Shown here piece by piece: positions 25,772-35,874 of a DNA stretch of 64,000 nucleotides; position 1 is the first letter of the stretch; the number at the start of each line of letters is the position of its first letter. A program made the position numbers and the translations under genes. The notes under the pieces are model-generated. The model was not told where the DNA came from, searched no databases, and worked only from the letters and a program-made list of their open reading frames with translations. The DNA lies in contig NZ_QNUX01000016.1 in assembly GCF_003312425.1 (NCBI RefSeq), forward strand, positions 43,867-107,866, in the 5' to 3' direction. The stretch is from Flavobacterium psychrolimnae. GTDB lineage: Bacteria > Bacteroidota > Bacteroidia > Flavobacteriales > Flavobacteriaceae.

Positions 25772-28660
25772 TTAATTTTTCAACAGTTTCAATACTTTCA
25801 TTTCATTATTTTCATCAAATGCTTTTACGATGTAAAGTCCTTGATTCAAATCACTAACCGAAAATTGAGTTCCTGCCGTTTTATTAGCATAAAAACTTTT
25901 TACCAATTGTCCAGTGATAGAAAAAATCTGCACTTTAGAAGTTGTTTCATTCAATGTGAAATAATCAGACGCTGGGTTGGGATACAACACAATCGTTGGT
26001 GATTTTTCGTAATCCGCTATTGCTAATGATGCTGTCTTGTTACCATAGATTTTAAATTCTCCTGGCTGTAACGTAATTGCAGCCGATGTACTAATAACAT
26101 TGATAGAGGTATTATCCATCAAATTGTACCAAGTTCCAGTGTATGGAAATCCTGAAGGAACGTTTTGAGGAATAACATTGAAATTAGCTACAATCAACAC
26201 ATCTTTCAGTTGGGTTGATGCTAATGCGCTGTTGGTAATTTTAATATTTGGAAATAACGAGCTGGAATTATTGATTGTCACAGTTCCTGAAAACACAGGT
26301 TCCATTGTCTTCATAGTAATCATTTTAGCCCAATCATCATAAATTTTACTTCTGTTGGTGTCACCAAGCCAATTAGTCGCCCATTGCGGTTGTGGCTTAG
26401 TATCTAATTTACAATCTCCTGATGTTGCATCCGAAGGAGAATTCACAGTGCCATTGTTACATGAAAATATAGATTTTTCCCAACCTAGTTCTCCGAACTG
26501 CCAAATCATTTTTGGTCCTGGAACCAATAGAGAAACTGCGCCTAAAGCTGACATTCTAGACAATGCGACATTTAGTGTTCTTACATTATGGTCCGCAGTT
26601 GTATTGTTTCCCGATTGTAAATTATTATACATTAAGCGTTCCTCATCATGACTTTCTGCATATCCCATTAATCGGTGCGCATTAAATCCTCGGCTTGTGG
26701 AGTTCATTCCAGAAATATTACCTGCATAGCCTTTAGTCAGATTATTGTATTGCTGAGTCATTATTCCCCACATCATCACCCCTTTACTTGGCGTTTCATT
26801 CAATCTGTAATTTGCCCATTGCTGCTCTTCATCATTACCTCCTAAATGTTCGAAAATAACGTAGTGATTTGGATCTAAATTCCAAGAATAATCGGCATAT
26901 TTTTGCAACACCTCTACTCTATCTTGTTGTTTGATACCGGTACAGTATTCTTGACCGCCTTCTACGTTCGCTGGACAATTTTGAGTAAAACCTTTGGTTA
27001 AATCCCAGCGGAAACCATCAATTTTATATTCTTCAACCCATTGTTTAATGACACGTTGCACATAGTTTTGTGTTCTTGGCTGTTGATGATTAAAATCTTC
27101 TCCTACACTATAACTGTGCATCGCTGTTGTATTAAAATAAGGATTTTCAGTGGAAGGAGAACCCCAGCCGTCACCGTCAGGATCATTCATCCACATACGA
27201 AGCATTGGATTTCTTCCAAAAGCATGATTTAAAGCGACATCAAGAATTACAGCAATTCCGTTTTGATGGCATAAATCAACAAATTCTTTTAACTTATCAG
27301 AAGTTCCATAGAATTTATCCAAAGCCATGTGAAAAGAGGTATTGTAACCCCAACTTTCGTTTCCTTCGTATTCCATTACAGGCATTAACTCAATCGCATT
27401 TATTTTCAAATTTTTGAAATAATCGATTTTATTAATTAGATCCTGATAGCTTCTGTTAGCATCAAAATCACGTACTAACAATTCGTAAACCACCAGTTTT
27501 TCTTTTGCAGGCTTAACAAAATTTGTAGTTGCACTACTCCAAGCATAAGGTGTTTTTCCTGTTTGCAATACTGTTACCTCACGTTGCTGACCTGCAGGAT
27601 ATCCCGGAAGATTTGGATAACTGGAAGCAGGAATATAAGGATCATCATCAGGAGACAATACTAAAGTCGAATAGGGATCCGCAGTTTTTACCAAAGAAGG
27701 CGTTCCAGCAATAGGTGTTGCATCAACTACCCAATATTGGTACATATAATTTGTTCCTGAAACTAATCCAGTTAATTCTAACCAAAACTTACCCGAAGTC
27801 GGATCTTTTTTCATAGCAAAAGAACCTGTTGGTTGCCAATTGTTGAAACTTCCCGCTACGTAAATAAAATCTTTGAACGGAGCATCCAAAACCAAAGTTG
27901 CTTTTGTAGCATCGGCACTATTGTAATTGATTCCGTCTAATAAACCAGCAGGTATAACTTCACTAACCACATTTGGATTCACTATAGCACTAAACTTTTT
28001 AGTGATTACGGTTGTCCCTTGAGTAACCTGCAATTCGTAGTTTTGATTGCCTGTGATATTTGTGTGATTAAAAGCATAACTGGAAGTAGCTGTATTTGTG
28101 TTTAAAATTGTCCCGTTTGCCTTTAAAACATAACTGGCATTTCCGCCTGTATTAGTAGCTGCAACGTTCAAACTCCCACCGGATGCGATGATTCTTGAAC
28201 CATTTTCAGCCGGAGAACTTAATGTAACTTGATAGGCACCAACTTCAACAAAATTATCTTGGGATTTTTTATCACCGGTTCCGTCTTTAGCTTTTACAAG
28301 AAATCCAATTCTGCCTATTCCGTTTCTGTTATAGAAAACATTTGGTGTGAATGTTTTAGTATAGGTATCTGTAGTCGAATTATAGGAAAACCTGTTCGCC
28401 TCATTAGACGAGGTCCATGTGCCGTTAGTTGGGCAGTCAATACTATTCGCGTCATTGATATCAAAAGACCAAGTCCACATATAAATAGCGTTTCCTGTCA
28501 CTCCCCAAGATCCTTCATTTATAGCACTCCCATTAATAGTGATTGTTATGGATGTTGTTTCTTCGAAGGTCGCTGGATTAATAGAATAAGCGACAGACTG
28601 TTGTTGCGCAGTGGCTACAATTGAAAGAAAAAATAATATAAAAAGTATAGTTTTTTTCAT
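25772..28660 (-). CDS. Secreted GH13 alpha-amylase-family enzyme with T9SS sorting domain
   Basis: 962 residues. Signal peptide 1-18, then Ig-like N-terminal domains including a CBM48/E-set-like stretch (about 250-330, VAGSFNNWQPTG). The GH13 barrel has DVALNHAFG (about 474), nucleophile Asp in GFRWDLTKG (about 553), acid Glu in IFEHLGG (about 604) and Asp in ESHDEER (about 672). The last ~75 residues form a type A T9SS C-terminal domain (VLYPNPASDYF to KVLKLLKN), so the enzyme is exported across the outer membrane and likely held at the cell surface. It is last in the susCDE arm and takes the place of SusG. Cleavage of alpha-1,4 links is expected; exact product range unknown. Confidence 0.93.
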   Translation of the reverse strand: MKKTILFILFFLSIVATAQQQSVAYSINPATFEETTSITITINGSAINEGSWGVTGNAIYMWTWSFDINDANSIDCPTNGTWTSSNEANRFSYNSTTDTYTKTFTPNVFYNRNGIGRIGFLVKAKDGTGDKKSQDNFVEVGAYQVTLSSPAENGSRIIASGGSLNVAATNTGGNASYVLKANGTILNTNTATSSYAFNHTNITGNQNYELQVTQGTTVITKKFSAIVNPNVVSEVIPAGLLDGINYNSADATKATLVLDAPFKDFIYVAGSFNNWQPTGSFAMKKDPTSGKFWLELTGLVSGTNYMYQYWVVDATPIAGTPSLVKTADPYSTLVLSPDDDPYIPASSYPNLPGYPAGQQREVTVLQTGKTPYAWSSATTNFVKPAKEKLVVYELLVRDFDANRSYQDLINKIDYFKNLKINAIELMPVMEYEGNESWGYNTSFHMALDKFYGTSDKLKEFVDLCHQNGIAVILDVALNHAFGRNPMLRMWMNDPDGDGWGSPSTENPYFNTTAMHSYSVGEDFNHQQPRTQNYVQRVIKQWVEEYKIDGFRWDLTKGFTQNCPANVEGGQEYCTGIKQQDRVEVLQKYADYSWNLDPNHYVIFEHLGGNDEEQQWANYRLNETPSKGVMMWGIMTQQYNNLTKGYAGNISGMNSTSRGFNAHRLMGYAESHDEERLMYNNLQSGNNTTADHNVRTLNVALSRMSALGAVSLLVPGPKMIWQFGELGWEKSIFSCNNGTVNSPSDATSGDCKLDTKPQPQWATNWLGDTNRSKIYDDWAKMITMKTMEPVFSGTVTINNSSSLFPNIKITNSALASTQLKDVLIVANFNVIPQNVPSGFPYTGTWYNLMDNTSINVISTSAAITLQPGEFKIYGNKTASLAIADYEKSPTIVLYPNPASDYFTLNETTSKVQIFSITGQLVKSFYANKTAGTQFSVSDLNQGLYIVKAFDENNEMKVLKLLKN

Positions 28661-28685
28661 GGTTTAGCGTTGATTAAATTAAAAA

Positions 28686-28726
28686 GTAAAAAAAAGGGCT
28701 ACCCATAGATAGCCCTTAAATTTTTT
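28686..28726 (-). terminator. Hairpin after the SusE-like gene (minus strand)
   Basis: Stem AAGGGCTA / TAGCCCTT (28694-28701 and 28710-28717); on the minus strand it is followed by a run of eight Ts. It lies between the SusE-like gene and the amylase gene and may attenuate transcription into the latter. Confidence 0.8.
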
Positions 28727-28734
28727 GAAATAAA

Positions 28735-29847
28735 TTATTCTTGATTTGGCAACATCAAATAACTACCATCTAAATCATTGAAATAAATTTTGTATTTTGA
28801 TTTAGCAACTGGAATATCTCCTCCACTAGCACCATTACCAGTAAACCCTGAAAATTCCGTATCTCCTCCCCAGTTTTTATCCCAAGCATTATTTGCTCTA
28901 AATTTTCCTTTACCATCAAATAAAGAAATAGTCATAGACCAAACATGTGGACTAAATGCTGAAACAGTCATTTCTGAATCATCTCCATTCCAACCTGCCT
29001 CAGAACCAGTTCTTGATGTACCTAAGAAACCAATTCTTGAATAAACTGATGCCGCAGAAGCGTCATAAGGAACTAAAGTGTAAGCTAACGTTTCAACATT
29101 AAATGTAAAAGTGTAGTATCCTGAAGCTGAAATTGCAAATTCACCTGCATTATCTTTAATTTCAATTAAGTTATTTCCTGCATTCCCTAATTGAGAAGCC
29201 CAACTCCCTTTTACAGAAATTAGCTTAAAATTTCCTGCTGCAAAGTATCCTGTAAATTTATAAATACTTGGATTCACCCCACCTCTAAACATAGGTTGGT
29301 GGTTCGTATCAGCATTATTATCCCAACCACCTTCAACGGCTGCACCAATTAAATACCAATCTGTAAATGCGTATGGCACTAATCCTGTGTATGGATTAAC
29401 TAAAATAGTCAATGGCGTTTCAGACATCATTTTTTCAACTCCTGCCAAACTTGACATTACTTTGATATCATAAGATCCTAACTCATCAGGAATACCACCT
29501 AATTCAATTACTGCTTGATTTAAAGTTTTTACAGATACTTCGACTTGAGTTGCACCAGAAGTTCCTCCTAATTCAATTGCTTTTGTAAAATCTCCACCTT
29601 TAACATCTATCAAAAGTTTATATCCAATCTCAACATCACCGTTATACGTTGCTTTAGTCCATACAAAACGTTCTGCAACATCATCCGCATTTTCTTCCAA
29701 TAATACGTATGATTTATCATTTTCAGGCGCAACTAATTCAGGAGTATCAATTCCCTGAATTACTGGTCTATCTTCTACATCCTCGACGCTACAAGACAAG
29801 GCAAGTACCGCAAATAAAGCAATTACTGATTTCGTTATATTTTTCAT
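28735..29847 (-). CDS. SusE/SusF-type outer-membrane starch-binding lipoprotein
   Basis: 370 residues. Lipobox ALSC (Cys19) is followed by acidic residues (CSVEDVED), a pattern of Bacteroidota surface lipoproteins. An N-terminal SusE Ig-like domain (TPELVAPENDKSYVL) is followed by two regions with starch-binding-type sequence (DWYLIGAAVEGGWDNNAD about 160, and SRIGFLGTSRTGSEAGWNGDD about 268). It directly follows susD and should bind starch at the cell surface without cleaving it. SusE versus SusF cannot be separated, and only one copy is present. Confidence 0.88.
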   Translation of the reverse strand: MKNITKSVIALFAVLALSCSVEDVEDRPVIQGIDTPELVAPENDKSYVLLEENADDVAERFVWTKATYNGDVEIGYKLLIDVKGGDFTKAIELGGTSGATQVEVSVKTLNQAVIELGGIPDELGSYDIKVMSSLAGVEKMMSETPLTILVNPYTGLVPYAFTDWYLIGAAVEGGWDNNADTNHQPMFRGGVNPSIYKFTGYFAAGNFKLISVKGSWASQLGNAGNNLIEIKDNAGEFAISASGYYTFTFNVETLAYTLVPYDASAASVYSRIGFLGTSRTGSEAGWNGDDSEMTVSAFSPHVWSMTISLFDGKGKFRANNAWDKNWGGDTEFSGFTGNGASGGDIPVAKSKYKIYFNDLDGSYLMLPNQE

Positions 29848-29870
29848 TTTTTAATTATTTTTTATAGTTA

Positions 29871-31469
29871 TTAATATCCAGGGTTTTGTTGTAATTTACT
29901 GTTTGAAGATAATGCAGTTGCAGGAATAGGAAATAAATTTCTAAACGCTTGAGTTGGTGCTCCACCAGCTACATTTCCTTTCCAAGGCCATAAATAACTA
30001 CCACCTGAAAATTTACCAAAACGAATTAAATCCGTTCTTCTGTGACCTTCCCAGTGAAGTTCTTTTGCTCTTTCGTCAAGAATTAAGTTAGCACCTGCGG
30101 CATCTGCAGTAAGAGAAGATATCGTTGAAGCATTTGCTCTGGTTCTCAAGGCATTTACATATCCTCTTGCAGTTCCAAGATCTCCTACTTTACCAACTAC
30201 CGCACATTCAGCATACATTAAATACGCATCTGCCAAACGGAACATTGGAAAATCAGAATCTGAGAAATCTCCTGATTTATCTGAACCTTGAACACCGTTT
30301 ACATCTACATTTCTAAATTTTTGAATAGCGTATCCCTCAGTGAAATTACTAATATCAACAATTTCCTTTGTTTGTCCATCGGTATAAAATTGACCTCGTG
30401 CATCCGTAGTATTTGCACTAAACTTGTCAACAAATGCTGATGTAGTTCTGATACCAGCCCAACCACCATTGATTCCAAATTCAGAAGCTTTCATAGTTCC
30501 ACCTACTGGTGCATGCGTCAAGAATGTAGTTCCTCCATACGTTTGCGTTCTTAGACCATCAAAAGCAATTGTAAAAATGAATTCGTTTTGAGCGCCGTTT
30601 CTATCATTGTCAGCAAAAAACAATTGGTTGTAGTTATTGTGTAAAGCATAACCTGATCCAATTACTTTAGTGATTAATGGCAATGCTCCTGCATAGTTAT
30701 CAGTACCAATGTATACTTTAGCATTCATGTACAATTTAGCTTGTAACATCCAAGCTGCTGCTTGGTCCACACGATACGCCTCATTTGATTTTGGCGCTTT
30801 CAATTCTGGAGTAATAGCTGTTAATTCTTCATCAACAAACTTGTATAATTCTGCTCTTGAAGCATATTCAGGATAGTAAAAACTCGTTGGTGAATCTTCA
30901 GTTACCAATGATCCTCCACCATACATGTCAATTAAATGCCAATAAGTGAAAGCTCTAATGAAACGTGCTTCAGCTCTATAGGTTTTAATTTCTGCTATCA
31001 AAGCAGCATCAAGACCTCTTGCAGCTAATTTTTCATCTGTAGTTTGTCTTAAAAACTCATTACAGTTTACAATTTGAAACGAAAAACGTGCAAATGTAGC
31101 CGTGATAAAACGGTCTAAAGAAGTCCATGTTTGTGAATGTAGGTCTTTTATTGTTCCATCATTCCATGCAATAACTGCTTCGTCTGTTGTCAATTCCTGC
31201 ATTAACCAGAAACCTCTAATATACTGGCTTTCTCCTTCATCAATTCCGGAGATATCAGGAGAACCTGCTGCCGTTTGACCTGAAGTAGCAAATCCTGCAT
31301 AAAGTTTCGCTAAATTTTGTTTGTACGATTCTGGCGTGCTAAAAAATTCTTCTCCAGGAACAGCAACATTGCTTTCCGGAGATTGGCTTAAATCATCTGT
31401 ACACGATGGGAATAACATCACCAACAGTAACAAAGAAATACCCAATACTTTTATTTTTGTCTTTTTCAT
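29871..31469 (-). CDS. susD: SusD/RagB family outer-membrane nutrient-binding lipoprotein
   Basis: 532 residues. Lipobox FPSC with downstream acidic residues (CTDDLSQSPES, the surface-export signal type), TPR-like helical SusD_N region and SusD/RagB C-terminal part ending in LFPIPATALSSN and LQQNPGY, the usual family end. It caps the TonB-dependent SusC pore, closing over bound maltodextrins. It lies 17 bp behind susC, and susE follows after 23 bp. Confidence 0.94.
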   Translation of the reverse strand: MKKTKIKVLGISLLLLVMLFPSCTDDLSQSPESNVAVPGEEFFSTPESYKQNLAKLYAGFATSGQTAAGSPDISGIDEGESQYIRGFWLMQELTTDEAVIAWNDGTIKDLHSQTWTSLDRFITATFARFSFQIVNCNEFLRQTTDEKLAARGLDAALIAEIKTYRAEARFIRAFTYWHLIDMYGGGSLVTEDSPTSFYYPEYASRAELYKFVDEELTAITPELKAPKSNEAYRVDQAAAWMLQAKLYMNAKVYIGTDNYAGALPLITKVIGSGYALHNNYNQLFFADNDRNGAQNEFIFTIAFDGLRTQTYGGTTFLTHAPVGGTMKASEFGINGGWAGIRTTSAFVDKFSANTTDARGQFYTDGQTKEIVDISNFTEGYAIQKFRNVDVNGVQGSDKSGDFSDSDFPMFRLADAYLMYAECAVVGKVGDLGTARGYVNALRTRANASTISSLTADAAGANLILDERAKELHWEGHRRTDLIRFGKFSGGSYLWPWKGNVAGGAPTQAFRNLFPIPATALSSNSKLQQNPGY

Positions 31470-31486
31470 TTTTCTCTTTATTTGTA

Positions 31487-34426
31487 TTAGAAATTAACGT
31501 TTAAACCTAACGTGAAAGTTATTGGTCGTGGGTATAAATTACTATCTATACCTCCAGAAATTTCTGGATCTAATCCTTCATATTTAGTTAGTAACAATAC
31601 ATTTTGTGCTGCTAATGTCAATTTAACTAATGAATTTGAATTCTCTTTTTGATTGAAAGTATATCCAACACTTACGTTGTCCAATCTAATAAAAGAGGCA
31701 TCTTGAATGTAGTAATCTGATTCGAAACGTTTGGTATCATTTGATCTGAAACCAGTTTCCAAAAGATTTTCAACACCATTAGATAAATCTGTGTTTCTGA
31801 TCAAAATGTTATTGAAAGAACCTTTGCTTGAATCTACGTTGTTGTAATTGTAATTACCCCAAGATCCTCTCCAGTTCATTCCCATATCAAAGTTTTTGTA
31901 CGTTACACTAGTATTAAATCCGTAGAAAACGTCCGCTGCCGGCTTATGAAAACGGTATTTATCTTGTTGTGTAATCAATCCGTCTTGATTTCTGTCGATA
32001 TAAACACCATCTAAAGGTTTTCCATCTACACCATACGCTTGCTCATATACATAAAATGAACTTGGCGCATATCCTACTTGGTGATTTTGAATCGTATTTC
32101 CTGTAGCTCCCTCATAACCTCCAATATTAATTCCCGGAGTGTTTGGTTGTGTAGTAGTCAACTTTGTAATTTTAGAATCTTGGAACGTTACGTTACCGCC
32201 AATTCTCCATTCAAAATCATCCGTACGAACTGGAATTACTTCTCCAGCAATCTCAATACCCTTATTTTCAATTGTTCCTACGTTATAGTTGTCAAAATTT
32301 GAAAATCCGAAGAAAGAAGGATTTTGGGTGTATAATAATAAATCTTCAGTAGTTCTTTTGTATAAATCAACACTACCCGTAATTCTATTGTTTACAAATC
32401 CAAAATCTAAACCTGCATTAACAGTAGTTGTTTGTTCCCATTTCAAATTACTGTTATACGGCTGTGGTCTGTAAGTAGTATAAAAATCACTTCCAAACTG
32501 GTATTGAGCAGCACTATTAGAAGCAAGATATAAAGGAATAGAAGGATAACTAATTCCAATATCCTGTTGTCCAGTAATACCCCAACCTCCACGAAGTTTC
32601 AATGTAGAGATACTAGTTACGTCTTTCAAGAAGTTTTCCTCATTCAATTTCCACGCTAAAGCAACAGCAGGGAAATTTGCCCAACGATTTTCTTCTGTAA
32701 ATCTTGAAGTACCATCACGTCTGTAAGACAAAGTCAATAAATACTTGTCAGCAATACTGATATTTGTTCTTGCGAAAAAAGATTGCAAGTTGATACGAGA
32801 CGGGAAATTAGGATCAATAGTAGTATTATTACTTTGAAAATTAAAATTCGAAGAATTAAATGACTCTCTAAAATCTTGGTATGAATATCCTCCAGTTACA
32901 TCAAAAACAGTATTGATTGATTCTACTTTTTTGTTATAATTCAAAAATAAATCCATCAATTTATTGAAACGAGATTGTGTTCTTTCGTATGTATTGTTAA
33001 ATCCAGAACCTGAAAGCCCATTTAAAAAATTTGCTTCAGTATTACCAAAAGATCTACCTGTTAATTGATCGTAACCAAGATTAGCAACCGCTTTCAATTC
33101 CGGTAAAAAATGCATTTTATATTCCGTTTGGATGTTTCCAATACTTCTGAATGCAGTTCCAAAGCTATTTTGTTGTTCAATTTGAGACAATGGATTTCTT
33201 CCTGACAATTGGTTTATTTCAGTTGGTGAAGTATACCATTGGAAAAAAGTTCCATCAGCATTTCTTACAGGCTGTGTTGGGTCAAATCGAATCGCTGAAC
33301 CAATAGCACCACGATTACTGTAATTACTATTTATAAGAGACGTGTTATTATTCAATTCAATTTTTAAATGATTGTCCAAGAAATTACCAGTAACCCCGGC
33401 AGATAATGTAGTACGTTCCATGTTATCTCTTTTCAAGATACCATTTAAATTCGCATATCCTACAGATGCTCTGTATACTATATTGTCAGAACCACCACTT
33501 AATGAAATGTTATGATCTGTACCAATAGCCGTTCTGTAAATTTCATTTTGCCAATCTGTATCAGCAGCACCCATTAACGCTATTTGAGCAGCATTTCCGT
33601 TAGCAGTTACAAAATCTCTGAATTGAGTACTTGACAAAGCATCAACTTTGTTTGTAATTTCAGATACTTGAAAATTTCCGTTGTAGTTTATTTGTAAATC
33701 ACCTGCTTTTCCTTTTTTAGTAGTAATGATAATTACACCATTAGAAGCACGAGATCCGTAAATTGCAGTTGCCGAAGCATCTTTCAAAACCGAAATAGAT
33801 TCAATGTTATTTTGGTTAATCGTAGACAATGGATTTCTACTTCCTTCTACTCCACCAGCAGCAACTGGCACACCATCAATTACATATAAAGGATCATTGT
33901 TTGCTGATAATGAAGATCCACTTCTGATTCTTATGCTTGCACCTTCACCTGGAGAACCTCCACCGTTGATGATTTGCAAACCAGCTACTTTACCTTGAAT
34001 CATTTGATCCGCAGAGGTTACTGGTCCTTTGTTAAAATCTTTTGTAGTCAAAACTGTTACAGCTCCTGTAGCGTCTTTTTTCTTAACCGTACCGTAACCC
34101 ACTTGAATTACGACTTCTTTTAATTGATTAGCATCTTCTTCCAAAGATACATTTAATGAATTTTGAGCAACATAATCCACTACAGTATTCTTGTATCCTA
34201 TGTAAGAGAAAACGATTTTATCACCTCTTTTTACATTTGATAACTGATATTTACCATCAAAATCAGTAGAAACACCATTAGCGGCACCTTGTACATTTAC
34301 GTTCACCCCCGGAATTGGTTGCCCTGATGCTTTATCAAGAACCGTTCCGCCAACAGTATTCTGAGCCAGAACACTAAAAGGGATTAGCAGTACTAAAATT
34401 AACAACTTTTTATAAATTGTTTTCAT
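31487..34426 (-). CDS. susC: SusC/RagA family TonB-dependent receptor
   Basis: 979 residues: signal peptide 1-21, CarboxypepD_reg-like domain (about 22-110: GGTVLDKASGQPIPGVNV, which marks SusC proteins), TonB-box/plug region (QVGYGTVKKKDATGAV, then VIDGVPVAAGG) and a C-terminal barrel ending in ITFTLGLNVNF. Energised uptake of starch oligosaccharides through the outer membrane with SusD. First gene of the minus arm; the divergent LacI gene lies 235 bp away. Confidence 0.95.
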   Translation of the reverse strand: MKTIYKKLLILVLLIPFSVLAQNTVGGTVLDKASGQPIPGVNVNVQGAANGVSTDFDGKYQLSNVKRGDKIVFSYIGYKNTVVDYVAQNSLNVSLEEDANQLKEVVIQVGYGTVKKKDATGAVTVLTTKDFNKGPVTSADQMIQGKVAGLQIINGGGSPGEGASIRIRSGSSLSANNDPLYVIDGVPVAAGGVEGSRNPLSTINQNNIESISVLKDASATAIYGSRASNGVIIITTKKGKAGDLQINYNGNFQVSEITNKVDALSSTQFRDFVTANGNAAQIALMGAADTDWQNEIYRTAIGTDHNISLSGGSDNIVYRASVGYANLNGILKRDNMERTTLSAGVTGNFLDNHLKIELNNNTSLINSNYSNRGAIGSAIRFDPTQPVRNADGTFFQWYTSPTEINQLSGRNPLSQIEQQNSFGTAFRSIGNIQTEYKMHFLPELKAVANLGYDQLTGRSFGNTEANFLNGLSGSGFNNTYERTQSRFNKLMDLFLNYNKKVESINTVFDVTGGYSYQDFRESFNSSNFNFQSNNTTIDPNFPSRINLQSFFARTNISIADKYLLTLSYRRDGTSRFTEENRWANFPAVALAWKLNEENFLKDVTSISTLKLRGGWGITGQQDIGISYPSIPLYLASNSAAQYQFGSDFYTTYRPQPYNSNLKWEQTTTVNAGLDFGFVNNRITGSVDLYKRTTEDLLLYTQNPSFFGFSNFDNYNVGTIENKGIEIAGEVIPVRTDDFEWRIGGNVTFQDSKITKLTTTQPNTPGINIGGYEGATGNTIQNHQVGYAPSSFYVYEQAYGVDGKPLDGVYIDRNQDGLITQQDKYRFHKPAADVFYGFNTSVTYKNFDMGMNWRGSWGNYNYNNVDSSKGSFNNILIRNTDLSNGVENLLETGFRSNDTKRFESDYYIQDASFIRLDNVSVGYTFNQKENSNSLVKLTLAAQNVLLLTKYEGLDPEISGGIDSNLYPRPITFTLGLNVNF

Positions 34427-34541
34427 ACTTTTTGTTTAATTTAATTTAATTTTTTTTTTGAGTTTTTAACATTAACTTATACTTCGAATGTTAAATTTAT
34501 GTAAATTTTGTCACGCTCGACAAAGGCAGTTTTTTATTGAG

Positions 34542-34555
34542 TTACGAAAACGTAA
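34542..34555. promoter_or_regulatory. TTACG-AAAA-CGTAA dyad between susC and the LacI gene
   Basis: Perfect 5-bp inverted repeat with an AAAA centre, in the 235-bp divergent region. A second half-match TTACGAAA occurs at 34632-34639, near the LacI gene start. Candidate LacI-family operator by position; no experimental motif is known to me. A weak minus-strand promoter-like TTTG..TAAATTTA lies nearer to susC. Confidence 0.4.
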
Positions 34556-34661
34556 TAGTGTTGAAAACTTTCTGATTTATTGAAATTTTTACGACTTTAA
34601 TTACCATTTGTAAAATTAAATTTTACCTTTATTACGAAATAAATTTTTACCAAAAACTACT

Positions 34662-35684
34662 ATGAAAAGGAAAATAACGCTTAAACAAATTGCCAAAGAA
34701 TTAGACGTTTCCATTTCCACCGTTTCTAAGTCCTTACGAAACAGTCTCGAAATAGGCGAAGAAACCAGACTTAAAGTGCAGGCATTTGCTAAATTCTACC
34801 ACTATAAACCAAACAATATTGCACTTAGTTTAAAAAATAGAAAAACTAAAACAATTGGAATTATTATCCCTGAAATTGTTCATCATTTTTTCTCGACAGT
34901 TATAAATGGAATCGAACAGGTTGCAAACGAAAATGGATATAGTGTTATCATCTGTCTGTCAGACGATTCATTTGACAAAGAAGTCTTAAATATGGAAATG
35001 CTGGCCAACGGAAGTATCGATGGTTTCATCATGTCGCTCTCCAAAGAAACTCAATTCAGAGGCGATTTTCATCATATCACAGAAGTCATCAATCAAGGAA
35101 TGCCTGTTGTTATGTTTGACCGAGTTACAAATGATATCCTTTGTGACAAAGTCATTATTGATGATAAATACGCTGCTTATGAAGCGGTACAAAGCCTGAT
35201 TGATAAAGGACGAAAAAAGATCGCATTAGTCACCACCGTTGATTACGTGAGCGTGGGTAAACTACGTACCGATGGTTATATCAAAGCACTGCTGGACAAC
35301 GATATTCCCTTCAATGAGAATCTAATCATCAAGATAGAAGATGTAGATACCTGCGAAATCACTATTGGAAAACTATTGGAAGACAAAGCTATAGATGCTG
35401 TTTTTGCTGTGAATGAACTTTTTGCAGTAACAATAATCAAAACTGCGAATAAAATAGGACTCAATGTACCTAATGACTTGGCCGTTATTGCTTTTACGGA
35501 TGGAATAATTTCCAAATATTCTACACCTACTATTACAACCGTAAGTCAGAGTGGAATAAAAATGGGAAATAAAGCTGCAAAAATGCTTATTGACCGACTC
35601 GAATCCGAGGAAGATGAAGAAGACGAAAACTACAAAACCGAAGTTATAGAAACCCATTTGATAGAAAGAGAATCAACCAATTAA
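34662..35684 (+). CDS. LacI-family transcriptional regulator
   Basis: 340 residues. N-terminal LacI HTH (TLKQIAKELDVSISTVSKSLRNS, about residues 5-27), then a periplasmic-binding-protein-like sensor domain (KTIGIIIPEIVHHFFS, VVMFDRV, DAVFAVNELFAVTIIK, LAVIAFTDG). It is divergent from susC and precedes the sugar carrier and phosphorylase genes, so it is the likely maltodextrin-responsive regulator of both arms. It could repress or activate; the sequence does not say which. Confidence 0.93.
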   Translation: MKRKITLKQIAKELDVSISTVSKSLRNSLEIGEETRLKVQAFAKFYHYKPNNIALSLKNRKTKTIGIIIPEIVHHFFSTVINGIEQVANENGYSVIICLSDDSFDKEVLNMEMLANGSIDGFIMSLSKETQFRGDFHHITEVINQGMPVVMFDRVTNDILCDKVIIDDKYAAYEAVQSLIDKGRKKIALVTTVDYVSVGKLRTDGYIKALLDNDIPFNENLIIKIEDVDTCEITIGKLLEDKAIDAVFAVNELFAVTIIKTANKIGLNVPNDLAVIAFTDGIISKYSTPTITTVSQSGIKMGNKAAKMLIDRLESEEDEEDENYKTEVIETHLIERESTN

Positions 35685-35832
35685 ATTATTATTTGTTAAA
35701 TTATTCATTACTACAACCTTGTAGTAGAAAAAGTTCTCCAAAATTTCTTTCCGTAAAACAAAAGTTTGAAATATATTTTTATATTTACCTCTCAAAACTT
35801 TAACTTTTACTTCGAAAAATAAGATAAGTTTT

Positions 35833-35851
35833 GATAAGCATAGCGCTTATC
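35833..35851. promoter_or_regulatory. GATAAGC-N5-GCTTATC palindrome upstream of the sugar carrier gene
   Basis: 7-bp perfect arms (35833-35839, 35845-35851), 24 bp before the ATG at 35875. May be an operator for the LacI protein or a 5' UTR hairpin; unproven. The 190-bp gap 35685-35874 otherwise shows nothing definite. Confidence 0.4.
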
Positions 35852-35874
35852 GTATTAATATTTAAATTACGATA

